A stretch of DNA of 64,000 nucleotides from the NCBI RefSeq assembly GCF_003675875.1, contig NZ_RCDI01000001.1:1240001-1304000 (forward strand), read 5' to 3'. Each line of letters starts with the position of its first letter. The stretch's first letter is position 1. The notes beneath the pieces were generated by a model that saw only the letters and a program-made list of their open reading frames with translations, searched no databases and was not told the origin of the DNA. This stretch comes from Halostella limicola. GTDB taxonomy: Archaea; Halobacteriota; Halobacteria; Halobacteriales; Natronoarchaeaceae. Of the stretch, positions 16,736-24,963 are shown one piece after another. A program made the position numbers and the translations under genes.

Positions 16736-17538
16736 GATCGGCTCCCCAGGAAGTCGAGCAGCGTTCCGTTGACGGCGTCGGCCCGCTCGATGAAAAAGAG
16801 GTGCGGGGCGCCGTCGAACAGTTCGACTCGCGCGTCCGGCAGCCCCTCAGCCAGCAACTCCGCGTTCTCGACCGGGAGTATCCGGTCCGCCGTCCCGTGG
16901 GCGACGAGCGTCGGGACGTCGATATCGCCGAGTCGGTCGGAGACGTCGAACGCGCCCACGGCGGCCAGTTGCGCCTCGCGGCCGGCCTCGCTCGCGTCGC
17001 CCTCGATGCGCCAGTCGACGATGCGCTCGATCAGGTCGTCGTTGGCCTCGCGGAACTCGTCGGTCATCGCCGGCGCCATCCGGTGGCGGATGACCTCCCG
17101 CTCGTCGTACCCCTCGGGCTCCGCGACCATGCGCTGTTGCACCTCGGGCGACGCCTCGACGGCGTCCTCGCCGCCGGGACTCGTACAGAGCAGGGAGAGC
17201 GACGCCGCGCGGTCGTAGTCCAGCGCGTAGCGCTGGGCGATCATCCCGCCCATGCTCGCGCCGACGACGTGCGCGCGCTCCGCCCCGTGGTCGTCGAGCA
17301 CGGCCTCTAGATCGCTCGCCATCTCGGCGATCGTGTACGGCCCCGCGGGCGCGTCGGAGTCGCCCGTCCCGCGGTTGTCCCAGACGACCGTCTCGTAGCA
17401 CTTTGACAGCGCCTCTCGCTGCCACTGCCACATCCACCGGCCGTAGCCGAGGCCCTCCACCAGCACCACGGTCTCGGCGTCCGTCGGGCCGTCGACCTCG
17501 TAGTACAGGTCGACGCCGCCATTGGTAGCAATCGGCAT
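16732..17538 (-). CDS. alpha/beta hydrolase (3-oxoadipate enol-lactonase-like)
   Basis: 268 residues, ATG at 17538. The nucleophile elbow is VGASMGGMIAQ, the oxyanion region follows VVLVEGLGYGRWMW, the acid is in VAHGTADRILP and the catalytic His in DGAPHLFFIERAD, so the triad is complete. The closest general type is the PcaD/haloperoxidase-like group, which hydrolyses lactones, esters or thioesters. It is the first gene of a leftward run with the acyl-CoA ligase (4-bp overlap), so it may release or process the acid to be activated. Confidence 0.88.
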   Translation of the reverse strand: MPIATNGGVDLYYEVDGPTDAETVVLVEGLGYGRWMWQWQREALSKCYETVVWDNRGTGDSDAPAGPYTIAEMASDLEAVLDDHGAERAHVVGASMGGMIAQRYALDYDRAASLSLLCTSPGGEDAVEASPEVQQRMVAEPEGYDEREVIRHRMAPAMTDEFREANDDLIERIVDWRIEGDASEAGREAQLAAVGAFDVSDRLGDIDVPTLVAHGTADRILPVENAELLAEGLPDARVELFDGAPHLFFIERADAVNGTLLDFLGSRS

Positions 17539-17564
17539 ACTAGAGCGTGTGCGGGAGCGGTAAT

Positions 17565-17590
17565 CAAAACGAGAGTTTGCATATCAACCC
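17565..17590. promoter_or_regulatory. divergent promoter region between hydrolase and maoC
   Basis: The 87-bp gap holds an A/T-rich patch (AAAACGAGAGTTTGCATATC) that gives TATA-like boxes on both strands. A shared regulator could bind here, since the two transcription units flank one apparent pathway. No clear palindrome is seen. Confidence 0.35.
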
Positions 17591-17625
17591 CGGGATTGAC
17601 CGGACGACTGTGCCTACCACAGTGC

Positions 17626-18039
17626 ATGCCAGTTGCGGACCCCGGCGACACGGCGACGGCAGAGTTATCGGTGACCCAGCGACGGATCGACGCGTTCGCG
17701 TCGGTCACGGGCGACGACAACCCGCTCCACCTCGATCCGGGCTACGCCGCCGACTCGGTCTTCGACGGCCAGGTCGCCCACGGGATGCTGTCCGCCGGCG
17801 CCATCTCCAGCGCGCTCGCGGACCTCCCCGGCGACATCGTCTACGTCGACCAGGACCTCTCGTTCGAGCGGCCGGTCCGCCCCGGACAGACGGTGGAGGC
17901 GACCGTCACCGTGGCCGAGACGGACGAGGAGGACCAGTTGCGCGTCGAGACGACCGCAGCCACGGAGGACGGCCCTGTCGTCACCGGCACCGCGACCGTG
18001 CTGTCGCTCCCCCACGGGCAGGCGAGCGCCGGCGATTAG
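17626..18039 (+). CDS. MaoC-family (R)-specific enoyl-CoA hydratase
   Basis: 137 residues from the ATG at 17626 (an upstream in-frame ATG at 17596 would add ten residues without family similarity). The hydratase 2 motif is clear: ASVTGDDNPLHLDPGYA with the catalytic Asp/His, followed by FDGQVAHGMLSAG. Hot-dog fold proteins of this type hydrate trans-2-enoyl-CoA to (R)-3-hydroxyacyl-CoA. It is divergent from the hydrolase/ligase run across an 87-bp gap carrying A/T-rich boxes for both directions, so it probably belongs functionally to that cluster. Confidence 0.88.
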   Translation: MPVADPGDTATAELSVTQRRIDAFASVTGDDNPLHLDPGYAADSVFDGQVAHGMLSAGAISSALADLPGDIVYVDQDLSFERPVRPGQTVEATVTVAETDEEDQLRVETTAATEDGPVVTGTATVLSLPHGQASAGD

Positions 18040-18083
18040 CGCGGTACCGGCGCACCGTGTCGGCGCGTTCTGCGGGCGCTCCC

Positions 18084-18980
18084 CTACACCAGCACGCGCT
18101 CTAACTCGACGGCGACTCCCGCGTCGGCGTCGAACGGCCCCGCGGTCCGCCCCAGACAGACCGCGCTCCCGTTCGGCGCGTAGCAGGCGACCAGCCCCCC
18201 CTCCTCGCGGGCGGCGTCGTCCGCCTCGACGACGCCCGGCGCGTAGACCTGCGCGCCGTTCGCTATCTGCTCGGCCGCGCTCGGCGCGACGGTGACCCGC
18301 GGCAGGTGGTCGAGCGCCCGCTCGGCGGGGGCGACGACCTCGCGGAGGAGGTCCTCGTCGCCGTCTTCGAGAAACGCCAGCGCGTCCTCTAGGTCGTGCA
18401 GCGTCGCTAGGTTCCGGTCGTCGAACGGGTCCGTCGCCGTCCGGCGGAGGTGACCCATGTGCGCGCCCGTCCCCAGCGCGAGGCCGAGGTCGTGACAGAG
18501 CTTCCGGACGTACGTCCCGCTCTCGCAGCGGATGCGCAGCAGCGCCTGTCGCTCGGTCGCCTCCAGCACGTCGAGGTCGTACACCTCGCGCACGCGGAGG
18601 TTCCGTGCGACGGCGCTCTTTCGCGGCGGCTTCTGGTAGAGCGGCCCCTCGAACTCGCCCGCGACGGCCTCGATATCGCTCGGCACCGAGTCGTGGAGTT
18701 CGAGGACGGCGACGTACTCCTTCGCCCCTTCGAGAAACACCTGCGCGAGGCGGGTCGCGTCCCCCAGCATCGTCGGGAGACAGCCGGTCACCTTCGGGTC
18801 GAGCGTCCCGGCGTGGGCCGCCTTGTCGACGGCGTCCTCGCCGACGCGGTCGGCGACCATGTCCCGGACCCACGCCGACACCTGGTGCGCCGAGGGACCC
18901 GCCGGCTTGTCGAGGTTGACGACGCCGAACGAGAGGAGGTCGGCGGCCGACCGCTCCTCGGGCGGGGCGCGAAGGGACAT
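18084..18980 (-). CDS. cbf5: tRNA/rRNA pseudouridine synthase subunit Cbf5 (TruB family)
   Basis: 298 residues from the ATG at 18980, which overlaps the cmk stop by one base (TGATG). The catalytic aspartate is Asp61 in KAAHAGTLDPKVTGCLP. PLYQKPPRKSAV and RIRCESGTYVRKLCHDLG are TruB/Cbf5 motifs, and a PUA domain occupies about the last 80 residues. It is the catalytic protein of archaeal H/ACA guide RNPs and can also make tRNA pseudouridine 55. An open frame continues upstream of the start but is cmk DNA in another frame. Confidence 0.95.
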   Translation of the reverse strand: MSLRAPPEERSAADLLSFGVVNLDKPAGPSAHQVSAWVRDMVADRVGEDAVDKAAHAGTLDPKVTGCLPTMLGDATRLAQVFLEGAKEYVAVLELHDSVPSDIEAVAGEFEGPLYQKPPRKSAVARNLRVREVYDLDVLEATERQALLRIRCESGTYVRKLCHDLGLALGTGAHMGHLRRTATDPFDDRNLATLHDLEDALAFLEDGDEDLLREVVAPAERALDHLPRVTVAPSAAEQIANGAQVYAPGVVEADDAAREEGGLVACYAPNGSAVCLGRTAGPFDADAGVAVELERVLV

Positions 18981-19558
18981 CAGAACTCGTACCGAACGTC
19001 GGTAACGGGGTACTTGCCCTCGTCGTCGCTCGGGTCGTACGTCTCGACGGCGTCGGCGAGGATCCGGAACGCGGGGTCCTCGCCCCAGCGCGCCGTGTTC
19101 AGGGAGACGTCGTAGATGGAGAGGTCCGAGATGTCGATGTCGTAGTACTCCCGGTAGCGCTGGGCCTCGCTCGCCTCGCGCGTCTCGGTCTCCTCCCGGG
19201 CCTGCTCGACGGGCTTGTCCTCGCGGTCGGCGATGCGCTCCGCGCGGACGTCGACGGGCGCGTCGAGCCAGAACCGCAGGTCGGCCTCGTCGCCGGCCAG
19301 CCACCCGGCGAGTCGGGATTCGAGCACCACGCCGTCGCGTTCGACCGCTATCTCGCGCAGGCGGCGGTCGAGGTCGCGGTCTATCTGGTCGTCCTCCTCC
19401 GCGCGCTCGTTGAACTCCGCGAGCGAGAGGCCGCGCTCGTCGGCCAGCGACCGGAAGATGTCGCCGCCGGAGACGTGCTCGAGTCCGAACTCGTCGGCGA
19501 GACGGGCCGCGTTCGTACTCTTTCCGCTCCCGGGCGGGCCGGAGACGGTTAGTAACAT
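18980..19558 (-). CDS. cmk: (d)CMP kinase
   Basis: 192 residues, ATG at 19558. It phosphorylates CMP and dCMP with ATP. The P-loop is [17 protein letters not shown] at the N-terminus, followed by [10 protein letters not shown] and a lid-type basic segment. It is an archaeal-type cytidylate kinase, shorter than the bacterial one. The one-base overlap with cbf5 and the nearby DUF106 gene reproduce the archaeal adk/DUF106/cmk/cbf5 neighbourhood that often follows secY. Confidence 0.93.
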   Translation of the reverse strand: MLLTVSGPPGSGKSTNAARLADEFGLEHVSGGDIFRSLADERGLSLAEFNERAEEDDQIDRDLDRRLREIAVERDGVVLESRLAGWLAGDEADLRFWLDAPVDVRAERIADREDKPVEQAREETETREASEAQRYREYYDIDISDLSIYDVSLNTARWGEDPAFRILADAVETYDPSDDEGKYPVTDVRYEF

Positions 19559-19602
19559 ACCCTACCTCCGCGCGGGGTAGTAAAAGGGATTTTGAACTCG
19601 CC

Positions 19603-20520
19603 TTACGTCGAGGGCGTGGTCTGGAGGTTCAGCGACTTCCGGATGAGCTGGGTGAAGCCCATCGAGCAGAGGAAGTACCAGACGATCCACGCCTGCATCG
19701 GGCCGACGACCCCCTCGCTCCAGGAGACCTCGCCGACCATCGGCATGACGATCGTCGCCCCGCCGACGTCGCCGGTGCCGATCTTCCAGTACATCCAGAG
19801 GAAGAAGGGGATGGTGAGCAGGAAGATCCACACCATCGGGCGGAACTGCTCTTTGAACATGCCCATCTGGTCGCCCATCGCCTCCATCTGCTCCTCGCGG
19901 ATCTTCTCCAGGGCCTCGTCGTCGCCGCGCTCCTTCGCGCGCTTCTGTTTCTCCTGGATCGCCTGCATCTGCTCCTGGTACTCGGACATCTTGTCCATGT
20001 CCATCAGGTTCGACTGGAGGAGCGTCGAGTACAGGCCCGTGATCATCGCGATCGAGAGGATCACCGTGTAGAACGGCATCGTCGTCGAGAGCGGCGAGAG
20101 CAGGAGGTCGATGGTGCCGCCGACCGCGTTCCGGACCGGCGTGTAGTAGTAGCCGACCATCAGGCCGAGCGCCGCGACGCCGGCCAGCTTGTCGTACTGC
20201 GACCAGCTGGAATCGTCGTCGTCGGTGCCGGCGTCGGCGTCGCTCGACGCGGCGGTCGTCGTGGCCGTCACCGACTCGTCCTCGTCGAGCACCGCGTCGA
20301 CGGCCGCCGGGTCGGAGAGCTTGAACCCCTCGTCCCCGCTGACGAGGATCCCCGTCTCGATGAGGCGGCCCCACTGCCCGCTGGTCAGGTCGTCGCGGAC
20401 GTCGCCCCACTCTACCTCGCCGCCGTTGGCCTTCGTCTCGCGGCGCACCGCCGCGATGGCGTCGGCCATCGTCACGTCCTCCTCGATGAGGGACTCTACT
20501 TTCTCCGCTGTCCGTGCCAT
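19603..20520 (-). CDS. DUF106 membrane protein (EMC3/TMCO1-YidC superfamily)
   Basis: 305 residues, ATG at 20520. The first ~115 residues are a soluble acidic domain. They are followed by a helix near residues 118-133, one near 153-175, a charged coiled coil rich in Gln/Glu/Lys/Met (about 178-235), then helices near 238-258 and 275-293. This is the layout of archaeal DUF106 proteins, distant relatives of YidC/Oxa1 and eukaryotic EMC3 that help insert membrane proteins. It lies 44 bp upstream of cmk. Confidence 0.9.
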   Translation of the reverse strand: MARTAEKVESLIEEDVTMADAIAAVRRETKANGGEVEWGDVRDDLTSGQWGRLIETGILVSGDEGFKLSDPAAVDAVLDEDESVTATTTAASSDADAGTDDDDSSWSQYDKLAGVAALGLMVGYYYTPVRNAVGGTIDLLLSPLSTTMPFYTVILSIAMITGLYSTLLQSNLMDMDKMSEYQEQMQAIQEKQKRAKERGDDEALEKIREEQMEAMGDQMGMFKEQFRPMVWIFLLTIPFFLWMYWKIGTGDVGGATIVMPMVGEVSWSEGVVGPMQAWIVWYFLCSMGFTQLIRKSLNLQTTPST

Positions 20521-20684
20521 TGTCCGCGTGTAGGAGACGCCCTGTAATCAACCTTTTACCTCGCGTCCGTCAGAACGCCCCCCGTCTCCGCTCGGGGCGC
20601 GGTCGGGGCGGTCGGAGCGACCCGTTCGATCTGTCACGCACATCAAGTTATTTGGCGGCGCGTTCGGTACCACGAGCCGTATCC

Positions 20685-21980
20685 ATGGTTCCCGACGACG
20701 ATGCGGTCGAAGCGACGGCATGCGAGTTCGCCGCGGCGTTCGGCGGCGGAGCGTTCGCGGACGCGGCCGAACTCGCCGACGAGAGCGGGCGCGAGCGCAT
20801 CGTCGAGTCCTTCCCCGACGAGTTCCGCGACGGCCCCCTCGAAACGGCGGACGCCCTCGAACGGTACTGGTGGGGGCTGTACGGTCAGTACGGCGACTTC
20901 GAGGCGGTCGGGGACGTCGCCGTCGAGAACGGTGAAGCGGCGGTCGAACTCGTCTTCGCGGACGGCAGCGAAGTCGCCGCCGTCGAGGTCGACGACGACG
21001 GCGTCGCGGACCTAGCCTTCGATCCCGCGTACGAGGTCCCCGACTACGTCGACCGCGACGCGTTCGGCGAGCGCGACGTGACGATAGACGCCGGCGACGT
21101 GACCCTCGACGGGGTGCTCGCGGTGCCCGACGGCGACGGCCCGTTCCCGGGCGTCGCGCTGGTTCACGGTCACGGGATCCACGACCCGGACGGCAGCGCG
21201 GGAGCGTCGAAGATCCTCAAGGACGTGGCGTGGGGGCTGGCCAGCGAGGGCATCGCCTCGCTCCGTTACGAGAAGCGTCTCAACGACCACGAGGTGGCCG
21301 ACGAGAACTACACGCTCGACGCCGTCGTCACGGACGACGCGGTGGCCGCGACCTCGGAACTCGCCGACGCCGCGGACGTGGACGCCGGTAGCGTGTTCGT
21401 CGCGGGACACAGCCAGGGCGGGATGTGCGCGCCCCGGATCGCCGACCGGTACGGCGGCGTCGCGGGCGTCGTGATACTCGACGGCCCCGCCGAACCTGTC
21501 GTCGACCCGGACGACCTCTCGTTCATGCGGTACGGCATGGAGGTCGACGGCGACCTCAGCGACGACCAGCGGGAGGAACTCGAGGCCGCGCGCGAGACGT
21601 TTCGACGCATCGCGGAGGGCGATTTCGACGACGACGAGACCCTCATGGGCCAGCCCGGCGTGTGGCACCGGAGTCACCGCGACTGCGATCCGCGGGGGAC
21701 CGCGAGCGACCTCGACGCGCCGACGTTCGTCGCGAAGACCGGCGGGGTCGACGAGGAGGTTCAGGAGGGGCTCTACGAGTTCCTCCGCGGCCAGTTCGAG
21801 GAGTGGCGGGCGGCCGACCTGCCGGACGGCAGCCGGACCGAGTTCTACGAGGGCGTCGACCACTACTTCCAGGACGGCCCGACGCCGGCGACGATGGACC
21901 GCCTCTACTTCGGCGGGAACGTGGCGGGCTACGTCGTCGCGGACGTCGCTGCGTGGATCCGCGGCGTCGCCGACGCCTGA
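20685..21980 (+). CDS. alpha/beta hydrolase with an N-terminal DUF3887-like domain
   Basis: 431 residues from the ATG at 20685; an open frame upstream has no supporting features. Residues ~8-115 form an acidic alpha+beta domain resembling the DUF3887 type seen in front of esterases. The hydrolase domain follows with VALVHGHGIHDPDGS (oxyanion region), the nucleophile motif FVAGHSQGGMCAP and a C-terminal GVDHYFQ with the likely catalytic His. The substrate is unknown. It is read divergently from the DUF106 gene and sits between DUF106 and adk, genes often adjacent in archaea. Confidence 0.85.
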   Translation: MVPDDDAVEATACEFAAAFGGGAFADAAELADESGRERIVESFPDEFRDGPLETADALERYWWGLYGQYGDFEAVGDVAVENGEAAVELVFADGSEVAAVEVDDDGVADLAFDPAYEVPDYVDRDAFGERDVTIDAGDVTLDGVLAVPDGDGPFPGVALVHGHGIHDPDGSAGASKILKDVAWGLASEGIASLRYEKRLNDHEVADENYTLDAVVTDDAVAATSELADAADVDAGSVFVAGHSQGGMCAPRIADRYGGVAGVVILDGPAEPVVDPDDLSFMRYGMEVDGDLSDDQREELEAARETFRRIAEGDFDDDETLMGQPGVWHRSHRDCDPRGTASDLDAPTFVAKTGGVDEEVQEGLYEFLRGQFEEWRAADLPDGSRTEFYEGVDHYFQDGPTPATMDRLYFGGNVAGYVVADVAAWIRGVADA

Positions 21981-22075
21981 CCGGGCGCGCCGGCGAGCGT
22001 CTCCGAGTACCCTCACTGCGCTCGGCCTCGCCAGTGTCGCCGCGCGGAACGCTCGGAGAAAGGCCGCCCGTTCGG

Positions 22076-22723
22076 TTACGCCTCGGACTCGATCGTCTCG
22101 CGGACGTCGTCCCACACCTCGTCGGGCGTCTGCTCGCCGTCGATGCGGGCGAGTTCGCCCTCCTCGTCGTAGTGCTCGATGACCGGCTCCGTGTTCTCCT
22201 CGTACACGTTGATGCGCTCGCGGACGGTCTCCTCGGTGTCGTCGTCGCGCTGGATCAGCTCGCCGCCGCACTCGTCGCAGACGCCTTCCTCCTCCGGCGG
22301 GTTGAACTCGACGTGGTAGTTCGCGCCGCACTCGTCGCAGACGCGCCGGCCCGTGAGCCGGTCGACGAGTTCGTCCTTGTCGACGTCGAGATATAGCACG
22401 ACGTCGAGATCCGTGATCCCGTCGAGGTACTCGGCCTGCGAGAGGTTCCGCGGGTAGCCGTCCAGCACGTAGCCGTCGGCCTCCTGCAGGGCGGTCTTGA
22501 CGATCTCGTTGACGACCTCGTCGGGCACGAGCTCGCCCGCGTCCATGTACGCCCGCGGCGTGTCGTACTCGGTGTCCATGTGCCCGATGTCCATGTCCTT
22601 GTTCGCGCGCAGGGCGTCGCCCGTCGTGACGTGCTCCACGCCGAACTCGTCGGCGATGTTGCTGCTCTGCGTGCCCTTGCCGGCGCCCGGTGCGCCCAGG
22701 ATCAGAACGTTGGGTGCGCTCAT
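22076..22723 (-). CDS. adk: adenylate kinase
   Basis: 215 residues from the ATG at 22723. P-loop [10 protein letters not shown] (residues 10-19), the AMP-binding segment [23 protein letters not shown] and a long-form LID. The LID carries four cysteines in two CDECG motifs, so it is a zinc-LID adenylate kinase. It interconverts ATP+AMP and 2 ADP. Many acidic residues are present, as in other halophilic enzymes. An open frame continues upstream but starts in low-complexity intergenic DNA. Confidence 0.97.
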   Translation of the reverse strand: MSAPNVLILGAPGAGKGTQSSNIADEFGVEHVTTGDALRANKDMDIGHMDTEYDTPRAYMDAGELVPDEVVNEIVKTALQEADGYVLDGYPRNLSQAEYLDGITDLDVVLYLDVDKDELVDRLTGRRVCDECGANYHVEFNPPEEEGVCDECGGELIQRDDDTEETVRERINVYEENTEPVIEHYDEEGELARIDGEQTPDEVWDDVRETIESEA

Positions 22724-22860
22724 ACCGTCCGCTTCAGCGCGGCGCGGTAAATGCTTGAAGGATCCGGCGCGCGCCCGGCCGGCGGTCGAGTGGGCTCGGA
22801 CGTCCGAGACGGCGCCGCGCAAGGGGACGTTTTTCCTCCCCCGCCCGCGTACCTCCGCGC

Positions 22861-23244
22861 ATGACCCGTTTCGACGCCGACACGCCGACCGAGCGGCGGA
22901 AGCTGTTCGTCGACGCCATCACCGCCCACCGCGAGCGAGACAGCGCCTTCCTCACTATCGAGGCAGACGTCGACACCGACGAGCTCGCGCCGTGGATCCA
23001 GATCAGTCAGGACACGCTCAACATGGACTGCACGGACGAGGAGATGGACCGCCTGAAGGACCTGCTCGGCGAGTTCCCGTCGTTCACCATCGACGAGGTG
23101 ACCCGCCCCGACGAGGCCGAGGGGACGAACGTCCGCGTCGTCGGCCGCGGCGACGCCAACCGCGTCGCGCAGTTCGTCGACCGAGCGTTCGTCGAGGTGT
23201 ACGACCGCACGGAGGAGTACCGCGCCTGGGTCGTCGACGTGTGA
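22861..23244 (+). CDS. conserved haloarchaeal protein of unknown function
   Basis: 127 residues, ATG at 22861. It is a small soluble acidic protein with a predicted alpha/beta pattern ([44 protein letters not shown]). No metal-binding or catalytic motif stands out, and I do not recognise the family with certainty. It is divergent from adk across 137 bp and followed by a gap of 277 bp. Composition and codon use support a real gene. Confidence 0.75.
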   Translation: MTRFDADTPTERRKLFVDAITAHRERDSAFLTIEADVDTDELAPWIQISQDTLNMDCTDEEMDRLKDLLGEFPSFTIDEVTRPDEAEGTNVRVVGRGDANRVAQFVDRAFVEVYDRTEEYRAWVVDV

Positions 23245-23521
23245 CGCCTGACTGACGAGTCGCTCGTGCTCGATGCCGGGGCGTCGCCTGTTCAGTCTTT
23301 CTGAGAAAGCGTACGGCCGGTCGCTCCGGTCGCGGCCGCTCGGCTGACGGCGGTCACCGGCAGCCGGCGTCGGCACCGCAGATCGGGAACGGTTAATAGT
23401 TAGAGACAGTGCAGCAACCTAATTCGGCGTTTCTTCGACTAAGGCGGCTATTACAAAGGCCCTAAGCGTGGAAACGCTGGTGTATGCTCACGAATACAGG
23501 CGCTACGGGAGGGGAGGGCCG

Positions 23522-23710
23522 ATGAGCGACGTGTTGCTGGCCCCGTTGCAGTTCACCGGCGAGTTCTTGCAGTGGGCGATCGTGTTTTTCGTCCTGGCGA
23601 TCATCGCCGCGGTGGTAGGCGCACGGGGCGTAGCCGGCGTCAGCATGGAGATCGCGAGGATCTTCATCGTGATCTTCATCATCCTGGCGATCGTCACGCT
23701 GTTGCTGTAG
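23522..23710 (+). CDS. DUF1328 small membrane protein
   Basis: 62 residues from the ATG at 23522 (an in-frame ATG at 23468 would add 18 polar residues). Two membrane helices separated by the conserved turn GARGVAGVSMEIARI identify the DUF1328 family of small hydrophobic proteins, common in bacteria and haloarchaea and of unknown function. It is monocistronic; a short T-run about 37 bases downstream may terminate it. Confidence 0.85.
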   Translation: MSDVLLAPLQFTGEFLQWAIVFFVLAIIAAVVGARGVAGVSMEIARIFIVIFIILAIVTLLL

Positions 23711-23740
23711 CCGCCCGTCGCCGCGGGCGTGGGCCATTAC

Positions 23741-23753
23741 GATTACTTTTTTC
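23741..23753 (+). terminator. T-run terminator after the DUF1328 gene
   Basis: GATTACTTTTTTC, six T in a row about 37 bases after the stop codon. Confidence 0.4.
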
Positions 23754-23825
23754 GGAGCGCTCGACCGGAAGCGCCGCGGCGGATATCGGCTGTCGGCGCG
23801 CCGCCTCACACCCCGATTCGGCGGT

Positions 23826-23875
23826 ACTTACTCCGGGATACGTGTCGGCGGGACTTACTCTCGGGAGACATATCG
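23826..23875. repeat. imperfect direct repeat upstream of the Mrr-like gene
   Basis: Two similar units, each starting ACTTACTC and continuing CGGGA...C...TCG, lie at 23826-23847 and 23853-23875, ending about 40 bases before the ATG of the Mrr-like gene. Spacing and location suit an operator, but no second case was found in the window. Confidence 0.4.
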
Positions 23876-23916
23876 AGCGTGAGGTATTTCTCCCGTCGGC
23901 CCCTCCGTCAGGGCGA

Positions 23917-24963
23917 ATGAACGCGTCGACCGCGCGACAGTACGTGCTCGATCGCGCGCTGGCCGTGGACCACGAGCAGTTCGAGATCCTCTGCAAGATG
24001 CTCGTCGAGCGCGCGGAGCGGACCCGGGACCTGGAACTGACGCCGTTTCGGGGCGACGGCGGCATCGACGTCCACGCGGTCGTCGACCGCGACCTGTTTC
24101 ACGCCCGCCTCGGGATCCAGGTCAAGCAGTACTCGCCCGGCAATACCGTCGGCGCTCGGAGCGTGCGGAGTTTCAAGGGGGCGCTCGCCGACCAGAACTA
24201 CCACGTCGGCACGTTCATCGCGACCTCGTCGTTCACGAGCGGCGCCAAAGAGAGCGCGCAACGCGACGACATCCGCCTGATCGACGGCGAGCGCCTCGCC
24301 GAGATCATGGTCGAGGGCGAGGTCGGCGTAGAGCGGACGGCCGACGGGACGTACGAGCCCGACGAGGACTTCTGGGCGGTGTTCGACGGGCCGGAGCGGA
24401 CGGACGCCGTCCCCTCGCTGGAGGTGCCGCAGGCGGACGACTTCGACACGCTCCGGCTGGTACTCCGGGCGATCGACGCCGGGCGCGACCGCAAGCCGGA
24501 CGTCGCGGAGTACGTCCAGGCCGAGCGCGGAGACTCCTTCGACCCGCGGCAGGCGGACTACTACGGGATGGCGGCGTGGCTCCTCGGGTTCGCCCACAAG
24601 GAGCAGCGCGTCGAGGTCGACGGTCGGGAGGTCCGGCGCTGGGGGCTCACCCGGAACGGCGAGGCCTACCTGACCCACCTCGACCGCGGCGACGACGACG
24701 CCGCGCGGCAGTTGCTCCACGACGCCGTTCGCGACGTGGAGATCGTCAGGCGGGTCTACGACCGACTGCGCGAGGCGGGAACGCTGCGGCGCGAGGAGAT
24801 CACGGCGACGCTCGCCCGAGAGACCGAACTCGCCGAGTCGACGACGGCCCGTCGCGCGCTCTCGATCGGGCGCTGGTTGTCCGAACTCCCCGAGATCCGG
24901 GCCGCCGGGAGCGGCCCCTCCCAGACCTTCGAGTACGTTCGCAGCGACCTGAGCGACTTCTAG
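23917..24963 (+). CDS. Mrr-like restriction endonuclease with C-terminal winged-helix domains
   Basis: 348 residues from the ATG at 23917. Residues ~15-125 are an Mrr/PD-(D/E)xK nuclease domain: the helix EQFEILCKMLVE, the acidic metal site GDGGIDV (Asp51) and the core GIQVKQY (Gln68-Val-Lys70), then SVRSFKGAL and GTFIATSSFTSGA. The C-terminal ~200 residues look like winged-helix DNA-binding or specificity modules. Mrr-type enzymes cut methylated or foreign DNA. The gene ends tail to tail with a Dam-type methylase, and their stop codons share the four bases CTAG. It is probably part of a restriction-modification or defence pair. Confidence 0.85.
   Translation: MNASTARQYVLDRALAVDHEQFEILCKMLVERAERTRDLELTPFRGDGGIDVHAVVDRDLFHARLGIQVKQYSPGNTVGARSVRSFKGALADQNYHVGTFIATSSFTSGAKESAQRDDIRLIDGERLAEIMVEGEVGVERTADGTYEPDEDFWAVFDGPERTDAVPSLEVPQADDFDTLRLVLRAIDAGRDRKPDVAEYVQAERGDSFDPRQADYYGMAAWLLGFAHKEQRVEVDGREVRRWGLTRNGEAYLTHLDRGDDDAARQLLHDAVRDVEIVRRVYDRLREAGTLRREEITATLARETELAESTTARRALSIGRWLSELPEIRAAGSGPSQTFEYVRSDLSDF

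Noticed and set aside
23245-23521. Additional small gene between the 127-residue protein and DUF1328
   Set aside because: No frame with haloarchaeal composition and a start; the short frame starting at 23468 is just an extension of DUF1328.
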